A DNA stretch of 60,000 nucleotides from Symsagittifera roscoffensis (Eukaryota; Xenacoelomorpha; Acoela; Convolutidae): NCBI RefSeq assembly GCF_963678635.1, contig NC_087067.1, positions 39,764,379-39,824,378 on the forward strand, in the 5' to 3' direction. Below the pieces are notes generated by a model, which did no database searches, was not told the origin of the DNA, and saw only the letters and a list, made by a program, of their open reading frames with translations. The translations under genes were made by a program, and so were the position numbers. This document shows positions 1 to 12,265 of this stretch, piece after piece; positions within the stretch are counted from its first letter, which is position 1, and each line of letters starts with the position of its first letter.

Positions 1-75
1 GGTAGGAGGCCCAGTGACCTCTGCGGGCATCGGGTAGGAGATCCAGTGAGGGCAACTCTGTTCCAACCTGCGAAT
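1..75. repeat. Partial 32-bp minisatellite units plus duplicated flank
   Basis: The first bases are just under two units of the 32-bp minisatellite that fills 611-1018. They run into a unique tail (GAGGGCAACTCTGTTCCAAC and a few bases more) that recurs at 1016-1044 after the main array. The same array edge therefore occurs twice about 960 bp apart. This suggests a segmental duplication or array expansion that carried the flank with it. Confidence 0.8.
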
Positions 76-336
76 CTTCGACGGAATCATTGCTGAAATA
101 ACTATGAAAAATCGCAGCTTTATCTATGCAACAAACTCTGAATTATACATGAATCAGAGTCTTACTATGATAGAGTGGTCCCTCGAAAAAGCAACGATGA
201 TAGGCAGGTCCCGCATGCATTTCGCATGTTTTAATTATAAAACTAGTTTGTGTATAAAATATTCATTTCAAAAATTGCGCGAAAAATAATGATTCAGAAA
301 CTTCATAAAAAGTGTAATCACTACAGTATTTATATT

Positions 337-533
337 GGCTCTTTTTCCTTTTTCCCCCACTTGCAGATTTTTATATTTGAAATTACTGTTCTTTTTGTCC
401 GATTTTCGTAAAAATTGACATGCAGACTAATTAGGCCATAATAAGCATATTTGGTCTTATATTTAACCTTGTAAAACACTCATTAGACACTCAAAAAATC
501 TATGTTTGAGTGAGGTGGGGGGGGGGGGCTTTT
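337..533. repeat. Degenerate copy of the foldback (poly-C/poly-G) element
   Basis: It starts with GGCTCTTTTTCC and a C run, and contains GACATGCAGACTAA followed by a TTTGGTCTT...AACCTTGTAAAAC block. It ends TTGAGTGAGGTGGGGG in a long G run. The same blocks in the same order occur in the much better preserved foldback at 14066-14332. Here the left arm no longer pairs with the right arm. The intervals 76-336 and 534-610 show nothing I can support; the short frame at 104-289 has no protein-like features. Confidence 0.65.
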
Positions 534-610
534 TAATTAAGAAATATGCACGCTTCAACTAATTGTACGGTTGAAAAACCATATTTGTTTTAACTTATTT
601 GTCTTATTTC

Positions 611-1018
611 CTCAGCGGGCATGGGGTAGGAGAACCAGTGACCTCAGCGGGCATCGGGTAGGAGAACCAGTGACCTCAGCGGTCATGGGGTAGGAGAACC
701 AGTGACCTCAGCGGGCATCAGGTAGGAGAACCAGTGACCTCAGCGGGCATGGGGTAGGAGAACCAGTGACCTCAGCGGGCATCAGGTAGGAGGCCCAGTT
801 ACCTCAGCGGGCATCGGGTAGGAGAACCAGTGACCTCAGCGGGCATCGGATAGGAGAGCCAGTGACCTCAGCGGGCAGGAGAACCAGTGACCTCAGCGTG
901 CATCGGGTAGGAGTACCAGTGTCCTCAGCGGGCATCGGATAGAAGAACCAGTGACCTCAGCGGGCATCGGGAAGGAGAACCAGTGACCTCAGCGGGCATC
1001 GGGTAGGAGATCCAGTGA
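611..1018. repeat. 32-bp minisatellite, about 12-13 units
   Basis: The unit is CTCAGCGGGCATCGGGTAGG followed by AGAACCAGTGAC. Units differ by single substitutions (GGGCATCGGG, GGGCATGGGG, GGTCATGGGG, AGAACC, AGGCCC), and one unit is short near 875. A few units of the same repeat occur in opposite orientation at 15250-15365, so the motif is dispersed. No gene is present. Minus-strand frames that run into it from the 24-bp array are artefacts. Confidence 0.95.
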
Positions 1019-1074
1019 GGGCAACTCTGTTCCAACCTGCGAATGATTAAACAATCAGGGAAAAAGAAAAAACT

Positions 1075-4000
1075 GACACATAGGGGCAGACATACAGACG
1101 CACGCAGGGGCACACATACAGACACACGTAGGGGCGCACAAACAGACACACACAGGGGCACACAAACAGACACACATAGGGGCAGACATACAGACGCACG
1201 CAGGGGCACACATACAGACACACATGGTGTCCATATACAGACACACATAGGGGCACACATACACAGACACACAGGGGCACACAAACAGACACACACAGGG
1301 GCAGACATACAGACACACGCAGGGGCACACATACAGACACACGTAGGGGCGCACAAACAGACACACACAGGGGCACACAAACAGACACACATAGGGGCAG
1401 ACATACAGACGCACGCAGGGGCACACATACAGACACACATGGTGTCCATATACAGACACACATAGGGGCACACATACAGACACACACAGGGGCACACAAA
1501 CAGACACACACAGGGGCAGACATACAGACGCACGCAGGGGCACACATACAGACACACATGGTGTCCATATACAGACACACATAGGGGCACACATACAGAC
1601 ACACATACTGGCACATGTAGAGACACACTGTGGGGCACACATACAGACACAAACAGGGGCATATGTACCGACACACATAGGGGCACACATTCAGACATCC
1701 ATAGGGGCATACATACAGCCACATTGAGGGTTACAAATCAGACACATGTAGTGCCACACATACAGACAGACACCTATGGGGTCTACATACAGACAAACAT
1801 AGGGCACACATACAGACACACGTAGAGGAACATATACAGATACAAGTAGGGGCACCCATACAGACATCCATAGGGGCACACATAGAGACACATTGAGGCG
1901 TACAAATCAGACACATGTAGTGCCACACATACAGACACACATGGGGGCCACATACAGACACACGTGGGGACTACATACAGACACACATAGGGCACACATA
2001 CAGACACACGTAACGTAGAGGAACATAAGCAGATAAACATAGGGGCACATGTACTGACACTCATGGGGGCCACATGCATTCACATCTAGGGGCAGACACA
2101 CAAACACTCGTAGGGGCACACATGTTGGCCTCATACAGACACACTGAGGGGCACACATACAGACACACACAGGGGCACAAGTACCGACACACATACGGGC
2201 ACATGTAGAGACACACATGGGGGCACACATACAGACACACATAAGAGGCAGACATACAGACACAGACAGCGGCACACGAACAAACACACATAGGGGCACA
2301 CATTCAGACATCCATAGGGACACACATACAGACACAGGTAGGGCCACACATACAGACACACATGGGGGCCACATACAGACACACATGGGGGCCACATACA
2401 GACACACGTAGAGGCACATATACAGATACACAGCGGCACATGTACAGACCCACAGTGAGGCACCGGTACTGACACACGTGGGGGCCATATACATACACAC
2501 ATAGAGGCACAGGTACAGACACACGTAGGGGCACATATACAGACACACGTAGGGTACACATACAGACACGTAGAGCAGACGTAAACACACGTAGGGGCAC
2601 ACATACAGACACACGTAGAGGCACATATACAGATACACGTAGGGGCACCCATACAGACCAACAGCGGAACATGTACAGACACACATAGGGGCACATGTAC
2701 CGACACACATGGGGGCCACATACATACACACATGGGGGCACAGATACACACACACGTAGGGGCACATATACAGACAGACGCAGGGGCACACATTCATACA
2801 TCCATAGGGGCACACAAATAGACACATATAGGGGCACACATTCAGACATCCATAGGGGCAAAACTACACACACGCAAGTGCACATATACAGATAAACGTA
2901 GGGACTCACATTCAGACATCCATAGGGGCACACAAACAGACACATAGGGGCACATATTCAGTTATCTTTAGGGGCACAAGTAGTGACACACAAAGAGGCA
3001 CACATACAGACACAGATATGGGCGCATACAGACACACTTAGGGGTACACATATAGACACAGGTAGAGGCACATATACAGATACACGTAGGGGCACCCATA
3101 CAGACACACACAGGGGCATATGTACAAACACACATAGGGGCACATGTACTGACATATATGATGGCCAAATACATACACACATAGGGTCAAAGAGACAGAC
3201 ACACGTAGGGGCACATGGACAGACACATGTAGGGGCACACAATCAGGCATCGATAGGGGTACACATACAGACACACATAAGGGCACATGTACAGACACAC
3301 GTAGGGGCACACAAAAAGACACACATAGGGGTACAAATACAGACGTACGTAGGGGCACATATACAGACAGGCATAGGGGCACACATTCAGACATCCATAG
3401 GGGCACACAAACAGACACGCATATGGGCACATCTACAGACAAACATAGGGGCACTTATACAGACACAGGTAGGGGTTCACATATAGACACACGTAGGGGC
3501 ACACATACAGACACACATAGGGGCACACATACTGACACACGAAGAGGCACATATACAGATACACGTAGGGGCACCCATACAGACACACACAGGGGCATAT
3601 GTACAAACACACATAGGGGCACATGTACTGACATATATGATGGCCAAATACTTACACACATAGGGTCAAAGAGACAGACACACGTAGGGGCACATGGACA
3701 GACACATGTAGGGGCACACAATCAGGCATCGATAGGGGTACACAAACAGACACACATAGAGGCACACATTCTGACATCCTTAGGGGCACAAGCAGACACA
3801 CGTAGGGGCACACATACAAACATCCTTAGGGGCACACATAAAGACACATATAGGGAAACACATACAGACACACGTAGGGGCATATATACAGGCACACATA
3901 GAGGCACACATTCAGACATCCATAGGGGCACACAAACAGACATGCATATGGGCACACATACAGACACACATAAGGGCACGTGTACAGACACACATGGGGA

Positions 4001-7000
4001 CACATATACAGACACGCATAGGGGCACACATTCAGACATCCAGGGGCTTACAAACAGACACGCATATGGGCACAAGTACAGACACACATATGGGCACACC
4101 TACAGACACAGGTAGGGGTACACATACAGACACATAGGCGCACACATACAGACACACGTAGAGGTACACATACAGACTTACATATGGGCACACGTAGAGG
4201 CACATATACAGATACACAGGGGCACACATGCAGTCACACACAGGGGTACATGTACAGACACACAATGGGGCACATGTACTGACACATATGGTGGCCAAAT
4301 AGAAACACACATAGGTTTACAGATACAGACACATGTAGGGGCACATAAACAGACACACGTAGGGTCACACATTCAGGCATCCATAGGGACACACAAATAG
4401 ACACACATAGGGGCACTTATTCAGACATCCATGGGAGCACAAGTAGAGACACACGTATGGGCACACATGCAGACACACGTACGGGGCACACAGAGATACA
4501 CATAGGGGTACACAAACAGACATACATAGGGGCACACAATCAGACATCCCAAGGGGCAAAAGTAGAGACACACGTAGGGGCACACATGCACACACACAGA
4601 GAGGTAAATGTACAGACACACATAGGGGTACACATTCAGACATCCAGGGGCTTACAAACAGACACACACATGGGCACAAGTACAGACAAACATATGGGCA
4701 CACCTACAGACACAGGTAGGGGTACACATACAGACACACATAGGCGCACACATACAGACACACGTAGAGGCACACATACAGACTTACATATGGGCACACG
4801 TAGAGGCACATATACAGATACACGGGGGCACACATGCAGTCACACACAGGGGTACATGTACAGACACACATAGGGGCACATGTACTGACACGTATGGGGG
4901 CCACTTACATACACACATAGGTTCACAGATACAGACACACGTAGGGGCATATAAACAGACACGTAGTAGCACACATTCAGACATCCATAGGTGCACACAA
5001 ACAGACACACGTAGGGACACACAATCAGACATCCATAGGGGCACACAAACACACACATAGGGGCACACATCCCGCCATCCATAGAGGCACAAGTAGTAAC
5101 ACACAAAGGGGCACACAGAGACATCCTTAGGGCACACAAAGACACACATAGGGGTACACATACAGACACACGTAGGGGCATATATAAAGACACGCATAGT
5201 AACACACAAACAGACACGCATATGGGCACATGTACAGACACACATAGGGGCACACATACAGACACAGGTAGGGGTACACATACAGACACACGTAGGGGCA
5301 CACATACAGACACACGTAGGGGCACACATACAGACGCATAGGGGCACACATACGGACAAACGTAGAGGCACATATACAGATACACATAGGGGCACCGATA
5401 GACACACAGGGGCACATGCAGACGCACATAGGGGTATAGACAAACATAGGGGCACATGCATTGACACATATGGTGGTCAAATACATACACACATAGGGTC
5501 ACAGATATAGACACACGTAGCGGCACATATACAGACACACGTACATTCAGGCATCAATAGGGGCACACAAACAAACACACATAGGAGCACACATTCAGAC
5601 ATCCATAGGAGCACAAGTAGAGACACACATGCAGACACACGTAGGGGCACACATACAGACACACACACGGGCACACATACAGACAAAGGTAGAGGCACAT
5701 ATACAGATACACGTAGGGGCACCCATACAGACACACAGGGGCACCCATGCAGACACACACAGGGGCACACATGCAGACACACACAGGGGCACATGTACAG
5801 ACACACACATTGGGGCACATGTACTGACACATACAGGGTCACAGATACAGACACACGTGGAGGCACAAATACAGACACACGTAGGGTCACAAATTCAGAT
5901 ATCCATAGGGGCACACAAACAGACATACGTAGAGAAACACATTCAGACATTCATAGGGGCACACAAACACACATAGGGGCACACATACAGACACACTTAG
6001 GGGTACACATACAGATACAGGTAGGGCACACAAACAGACACGTAGAGACATACATTTAGACATCCATAGGGGCACACAAACGCACACAAAGGGCACACAT
6101 ACAGACACACTTAGGAGTACACATACAGACACAGGTAGTGGCAGACATACACACATGGGGCCACAAACAGACATTCATAGGGGCACACATTCAGACACAC
6201 ATAAGGGCACATGTACAGACACACGTAGGGGCACACATAAAGACACACTTAGGGGTACACAACCAGACAGAGGTAGGGGCACAATAAGAAACACATGGGG
6301 CCACATACAGACATCCATAGGGGCACAAATTCAGACACACATAAGGGCACATGTACAGAAACACGTAGGGGCACACATGAAGACACACATAGGGGTACAC
6401 ATTCAGACTTCATAGGGGCACACAAACAGACACATATGGGCACATGAACAGACACACATTGGGGCACACATACAGACGAAGGTAGGGGTGCACATGCAGA
6501 CACATATAGGGGTACACATAACGACACACACGAGGCCACATACAGACACACATGGGGACCGCATACATACACATAGGGGAACACACACAGACACACATAG
6601 GGGCACACGTACAGACACACGTAGGGGCACATACAGATACAGGTAGGGGCACCCACACAGACACACGTAGTAGCACACATTCAGAAACACCTGTGGGCAA
6701 CATACAGACACACATACAGACACGCGTAGGAACACATATATAGATACACATAGGGGCACCCAGACAGACACACGTAGGGGCACACATACAGAAACACCTG
6801 TGGGCAACATACAGACACACATACAGACACGCGTAGGAACACATATATAGATACACGTAGGGGCACCCAGACAGACACACGTAGGGGCACATTTTCAGAC
6901 ATCCATAGGGACACACATACAGACACACATAGGAGCACATGTACAGACACACATAGGGGCACATTTTACACACATTTAGATGCACATAAACAGACACAGG

Positions 7001-7345
7001 TAGGGGCACACATACAGACACACATGGGGGCCACATACAGACATCCATAGAGGCACACATACAGACGCACATAATGGCACATGTACAGACACACGTAAGG
7101 GCGGACAAAGACACGTGGGGGTACACATGCCGACACGTAGGGGCACACATGCCGACACACATAGGGTCACATGTACAGACAAACATAGGGGCACACACAC
7201 AGACACACATGGGGGCACAGAGAGACACACAGCGGCACACATACAGACACACACAGGGGCACCTTTACAGACACACATAGGGAAACATAGGGATACAGGG
7301 GCTTATAAAGAGACACATTGGGAACACAAACACAAATAATGACAA
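1075..7345. repeat. 6.3-kb array of a 24-bp CA/GGGG-rich minisatellite
   Basis: A 24-bp unit of the form CAGACACACRTAGGGGCACA plus YATA repeats with substitutions and small indels across the whole block, roughly 260 units. Because 24 is divisible by three, every frame stays open over several units. This produces many overlapping frames of 60-310 codons reading Thr-Asp-Thr-His-Arg-Gly on the plus strand and Cys/Val/Pro periodic peptides on the minus strand. Overlap in all frames on both strands, no splice signals and decay with the repeat all argue against coding. Higher-order blocks are visible: for example 1080-1480 repeats a longer module that includes a variant reading ATGGTGTCCATATACAGACA. 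The CA/GGGG skew is telomere-like but is not a telomere repeat. Confidence 0.95.
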
Positions 7346-7859
7346 ACACAGACAAACTAAATTACTTAGGCTAGTGCAATGGGTTCCAGATTGCAAATAC
7401 AGCTAACACGAGATGTCCAGAGCCAACAGACCAACGGAGAGTACTTGATCGCAAAATTAAGGTATCTGTCGTCTCGAAACACCAGTTTCTAACTTCAACA
7501 TTTAGTTTGATTAGGAGTTAGATAGTTATAACTAAAACTTCAAGCAGCAGGCAAATTACACAAATCACGTCAAAGACGAACAGAAAGATTTCAATAGAAG
7601 TACAAAACAAAATATATCAGCAAAATATAGCATTGCAACTACTTTATTGGCAACTCTTTCATTTAGGTCACTTGCAAAGAAATTTGATCTTGGAAAAAAG
7701 ACTTTTGTTATTTGGACTATGATAAATTGTATTAACATTATATTAAACTAGCGTGTATCGCACCTCCGGTGCTTCGGATTTGTGAGAACTAATAAAAACT
7801 GCAAATATTGGAAACGATATTTACATACTTTGATTGTACTCCGATAGCGCCCAAAATCA
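7346..7859. other. No supportable feature
   Basis: AT-rich single-copy sequence after the minisatellite. It has no long open frame, no clear splice signals and no repeat structure visible by eye, apart from the start of the degenerate repeat described next. Confidence 0.6.
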
Positions 7860-8530
7860 GGGTTAGGAATTCCAAATTTTGCAAAAGTTTAAGCAAGAAA
7901 AACTTTGAAAGGAAAACTCGCAACTCTTAGAAGTGCCCTGACAGAGCATCACTAAAGAGAAAGAAACTTCTATTATTCAGAAAGTTTTTATATATAGGTT
8001 TTCTGAACATTTGAAAAAAAGACATCACAAACATCCCATCTCGGAAAGTGAAAGCATTCGAGAACGCAAAGTTCGAAAATGAAACTTTGAGAGTACCTTA
8101 AAAAACATCAGAATTTACAAACCATTTAAAAATTACAGAGTTTCAAATCTTTTGAACTCTAAATTTTAAGTTTTCTGAAAAACTAAAAAGAACTCATAAA
8201 ACACGTCATATTTCGAAAACTACAAGGCTTTGGGCAGTCACATTTAGAGGAAAGATTTCCAGATACTAAGAGTACCCTCACAGCTTACAAGTACATAATT
8301 GAGATTTCAAAACTTTCAGTTTTTTAAATCTAAGTTTTGTGAAGTTTCTCGAAAAAATTATCAGAAACGTCATATCTCAAAAATTACAAGGATTTGAGAG
8401 TGAGGTTTCGAGTCAAAATTCGCAACCCTTAAGAGTGACCCCGGCAGCATAGAACTACAGGGTTGAGAAACTCATTTTTTGTGAAGTTATTCAAATTTAA
8501 GTTTTTTAATTGTTTTAAAAACCTGGTTAT
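7860..8530. repeat. Degenerate tandem array, period about 160-180 bp, four units
   Basis: Anchor motifs recur at near-regular spacing. Versions of GAGTACCCTCACAGC sit near 7931, 8091, 8271 and 8433. Versions of ACGTCATATCTCAAAAATTA with CAAGG sit near 8030, 8205 and 8367. Units are strongly diverged but keep motif order, which indicates an old satellite-like array. No coding frame runs through it. The interval 8531-8934 holds nothing I can support. Confidence 0.55.
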
Positions 8531-8934
8531 TCATAAATGAAGGCCAAAATCGCAAAACCTGGGGAAGACCTGAGAACATCCCAAATTTCTGTTGACTGGT
8601 TTAAATGAACACTAAAATCAAACTGAAAAATTGTTGAAAACTTAACCATTGCAAATTATGATATAGCTTATACTTGGAAAACTCTTTTGTTAAACATGCA
8701 AAACTGATACCTTGAAAAATACTATGCTTAAACAATGCGAGATAGTGAATCCCGCATTTGAATTCATAATAGATTAAATCACATTATTCTAACTGTTGTC
8801 TTCTGAATGGCTTGTACCAAACAATTGAAGAGAAAAATAGCCTTCTGAATGTTTTCTAGTAAAAAGTTGAAGAAAAAAATGGAGCACAGAATCAATTCCA
8901 AAAACGGAAACGAGAACCGATGAATTATGTACAA

Positions 8935-9536
8935 TCAGCGCATTAACAGCTTGCACCACTTATAAACAAAGTGCGCCATGTGCTTTTGGCCCAGATCATT
9001 TAGGTGGCATTTATCATCAGTTTTAAAATCTTCAAATTTGAACTTTCCCGGCGATGCATAACTTTTTGGGAAAGCCGAACGTAGTTTGTTGTTGATCCTG
9101 GTTACGGGATTTTCCCATAATCTTTTTTCTGCATTATACTCCCATGGGTGATCACGCCTCGGTAGGAAGCCGCAAATTTTAAGTTTAATGTGATGCTTCA
9201 ACGCCCCTTCAAATTGTTTCAAATTATGAATTATTTGCTGATCAGTTTTGCTGTTCAAATCGTTGTTGCCGACTATAACTACGACACAGTCAAAACTGTT
9301 TGCCTTTTCGACCAAGAAGCGCAGCTTCATGGTAGTGCGCCCACCTTCTGCATCAATTTCCCGGCTGTAACAATGATAGAAAAATAATCAGTCAAGAAAT
9401 CATGCTACATTTTTTTTACAAAAATCGAGCAAAACTGAGGACTGTATACTAACTTGAATTTATTGATAGCAGGGTTATCAATATAGGAGATTGATCTCCT
9501 CAAATTAGAATCTCCAATGAATAAGATTTTTTTCAT
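8935..9536 (-). CDS. SGNH/GDSL-hydrolase-like protein, two exons
   Basis: The model has exon 1 at 9536-9454, an 89-nt intron at 9453-9365 (donor GTTAGT, acceptor TTGTTACAG) and exon 2 at 9364-8935, giving about 170 residues. The start is the ATG followed by a hydrophobic strand and GDSN (residues 9-12), which fits SGNH block I with its nucleophile Ser. GNND follows in the middle (block III, oxyanion Asn). DKCHLN near the C-terminus fits the block V Asp-x-x-His pair. Known SGNH hydrolases are esterases or lipases acting on acyl or carbohydrate esters; the substrate here is unknown. The protein is short but has all key motifs, so it may be a complete minimal domain. A perfect acceptor (GTTTTTTAG) touches the ATG, so this is either the downstream gene of a trans-spliced pair or the last exons of a longer gene. 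No signal peptide is seen. Some retroelement ORFs carry similar esterase domains. Confidence 0.7.
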
Positions 9537-9560
9537 CTAAAAAACTTATCTAATGAAACC
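9537..9560 (-). promoter_or_regulatory. Splice acceptor abutting the SGNH ATG (candidate trans-splice site)
   Basis: On the minus strand the sequence reads TTAGATAAGTTTTTTAG immediately before the ATG. With the upstream gene stopping only 237 nt away on the same strand, this looks like an outron or operon trans-splice acceptor. A cis intron from an unrecognised upstream exon is the alternative. Confidence 0.5.
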
Positions 9561-9773
9561 AGAATTAAAATCAACTTTCAAAATTTCAGACAACTAGCCT
9601 AGCAACTTTTATCGAAACAGTATAAGTCATATCACAACTGAAGATCTTCTGGATCGCGACTGGTGAGATACAAATAGAGGGAAGCTGCTAAAATATTTTA
9701 CAAATAGTTCTCCAAATTCAAGCATAGCAAATGGGGGGACTCGCAAAAAATAAATATCAACAACTTAATTTTT

Positions 9774-11231
9774 TTACTTATGATCAATGAACTTTGGCAC
9801 GAATGCCAGCCATTTCTCAGTTTTATTTTCCAAAAGTGCAAGTTTTTTCAGTTGGTTTACGGGTAGCCACATTGTCTGGTTCGATCGCACGACCTGAACA
9901 AAATTTCGAAACTACAGAAGACGCAGATATTTCCACCAGGTTGATACCCTGCCATTCAACTTTTTCAGCTGCACTGGTTGTTGCAACAGGTTTCCCAGAC
10001 GCTGCCTCGCTTCTTACCACCTCGCAAAAATAACAAAAGCTATGCAACAACAGAAAACCCACAATTGTCTTAAAAGAAATGAAACTTACAAGGGATTTCA
10101 AGGATTTCTCTATACGGACTGTTTGATCAACATGCGTCTTGATCATGGCGCCTACTCCCTCAGTGAGCATCGAAGTTCCCCTATCAAACTTTTGAGCAAT
10201 GCCATCAAACCGATCCAGACTCGAGTTAACAAAGTCCTTAAACTCCTATAATAAATGATCTTTAAGTAATCAGGGTTTTTAGGATAAAAAAACACAAAAA
10301 AAAACCGATGAAAGTTCAATCGTGACAGTTGTGGGTGAACTGGTATTCAAATGCATTGGAGTAGTCAAATGGTGACCACTTTGATGATTTTGATCCGAAT
10401 CCACGTTTATATCTGTCGGATGGAACAAATTTCTCCTCCTTTTTGAAGCTGGATTGACAGTCCTAGCATTTGTGTCCTCACTAGCCTGATTTATCTCCTG
10501 AGGAATGAAACTGTCAAACTGACTTGTGGGATTGAAGTTTGAAGCCTAGGAAATTTGAAAAAATGGAGAAAACAGTTGGTTTATTCATAATCAGAGCCAA
10601 AAACTATGATTACCGGTGGTTCCAAAAGAGTTTGTGGTAGTCCTACCATTTGGGTTTGAATATCACTGAAGGTCGGCATGAACGGAGATATTTCAACAGC
10701 TGAAGCTTGAACACTCGAGGATCTTTGCAGTTGAGGAGACGGATGTAATACGGTGTACACATTTGGAGGCGGCTGAGAGAAGGCCAAAGGTGACATGGTC
10801 ACTGCTGGTGCAGCATTTGGCGGATCAAATTCTATCACAGGATGTTCGTTATCGTCTGCATTGCGGCATATAATGGAACTTTTCTTCAAACATTCGTCAA
10901 TGTATGGCTTTGGACCGATCGCGTCTATTCTCGCTGAGAACATATCCTTACCATACTGAATACAGATTGTTCTACCCGTCTATAAAAAAAAATGAAAGCA
11001 AACCTGAGAAAAAAGAACAAAAATCGAAGCTCTATGAATTGAAACCTGGTAGGTTTGACGAATATCAATATGATCCTGTATTTGGTCAGCAAGGGCATGT
11101 ATCGGCCCAGGTCTTCTGTCTGCAAAGTAATACACAAGTATCCAAGTATTTTGGAGATGCTGTTTTACAGCCATTTCAAGCTCCCTGATTTGGTTGTTCA
11201 CTACCCGGTTTCCGTGACGAGTACTTGACAT
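9774..11231 (-). CDS. Six-exon gene for an unknown 379-residue protein
   Basis: Predicted exons are 11231-11046, 10979-10614, 10545-10306, 10245-10090, 10020-9949 and 9893-9774. Introns are 55-69 nt and all phase 0. The donors read GTTTCA, GTAATC, GTTTTT, GTAAGT and a non-canonical GGTATC; every acceptor ends AG. Exon lengths are all multiples of three and frames stay open throughout. Exons 1-2 encode a compact charged domain of about 90 residues that I do not recognise; the middle (exons 2-3) is Pro/Ser/Thr/Asn-rich and probably disordered, with a KRRR cluster that could be a nuclear signal. Exon 4 is helical, and exon 6 is Leu/Lys-rich. If the last intron used the GT one base further on, the protein would instead end in a different short tail. 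The gene is co-oriented with the SGNH gene. I assign no function. Confidence 0.65.
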
Positions 11232-11246
11232 CTATTAAAAAGCAGC
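11232..11246 (-). promoter_or_regulatory. Splice acceptor abutting the ATG of the six-exon gene
   Basis: The minus strand reads GCTGCTTTTTAATAG directly before the ATG at 11231, a pyrimidine-rich AG acceptor with zero spacing. The SGNH gene shows the same arrangement. A spliced leader joined directly to the start codon would explain both. Otherwise the two ATG exons are internal exons of longer genes. Confidence 0.45.
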
Positions 11247-11379
11247 AAAATATAAACTGGCAGATTACTTGTAATAGTACTGGTAATTCACTTCTGTTCG
11301 TATCAAACTACTGATGACTGTTTAGCTTGTATTGAACTGTATTTACGGGTCAATGCGATGTACTTAACTCAAGATCTCA

Positions 11380-12265
11380 GTTTCAGTTCGCGCTACCATG
11401 CCTTTACTCCTGACCTTCCCTGCACTGCCCTCACCTGCATTGCTTCGCGCTCCCCTGCCTCGGCTAGTCTTTCCCAGGCCTTGCTTTCCTTGCCGTGTCA
11501 AGCTTACCCCTACCTTGCCTTTCCTTGCTCCTTCGTGCCTTCTCTTACTCTTCCTTACTTTGTACTACCCTGTTTTGCCCTCATGCTTTGCCTCACCTTA
11601 TCCTTTTGCCTTGCCCTACCTTGCTTGCAATGCCTTGCATCGCCCTAGCTAATGCTTGACCTCCGCTGCCTTGTCTTAACCTGTCTCGTTTACCTTGCCC
11701 TCCCCTCGCTTGCCTTAGTTTTCCATGCCCTCACCTGGCCTGGTCTTCTCTCAACTGGCGTGATTTTCTCTTAACTGACCTGTTTTTCCCCCAACTGACC
11801 TGATTTTCCCCAACTGACCTGAAAATAACGCCTTGCCCTCCTGGGTTTTACCTTCCGTCACTTGCGTAGCCTTTCCTCGCCCTCTCCTGCAAGCTTTACC
11901 CTTGCACCCTCCTGCCTTGCACTGCGCTCACCTACCTTGCCATGCTCTACAATGCTTCGCCTTGACTTGCCTTGCCATGCCTGTCCCTGCCCTCAGTGTC
12001 TTGACTTCAATTGCTTTGCCTGGCCCTGTCCTGCCTTGCCTTACACCAACTGCCTTGCTTTACGCCAACTGCCTTGCCTTACACCACCCTGCCTTGACTT
12101 GCCCTCATGTCTTGCCATAACCTACCTTGCCTTACCTTCTGCCTTGCCTCAACCTAACAAACCTCGCCTAGTTCTCCCCTGCCTTGCTTTCTCTTGCTCT
12201 TTCCGGCCTTCCCTTGCTACTGCATTTCCTTACTTTCCCCGGCCTTGCCTGAGTTGCAGACAAAA
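11380..12265. repeat. Pyrimidine-biased simple-sequence region (CCTTGCC-type)
   Basis: Almost 900 bp is dominated by C and T in irregular repeats of CTTGCC, CCCTGC and CTTACC. It contains a small tandem of about 20 bp reading CAACTGACCTGATTTTCCCC near 11745-11825. Open frames here give Leu/Pro/Ala/Cys repeats such as LPCLALP in several frames and are compositional artefacts. The strand asymmetry makes it a candidate for triplex (H-DNA) or other non-B structure. Confidence 0.8.

Noticed and set aside
1075-7345. Telomere
   Set aside because: Although CA/GGGG-rich, the unit is 24 bp and variable, not a short exact telomeric repeat.
1043-7355. Many open frames of 60-310 codons on both strands encoding Cys/Val/Pro or Thr/Asp/His repeats
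   Set aside because: They follow the 24-bp repeat period, overlap in all frames and carry no gene signals.
9190-10251. Plus-strand frames 9190-9387, 9794-10033 and 10042-10251
   Set aside because: Antisense shadows of the minus-strand exons, which have splice sites and domain motifs.
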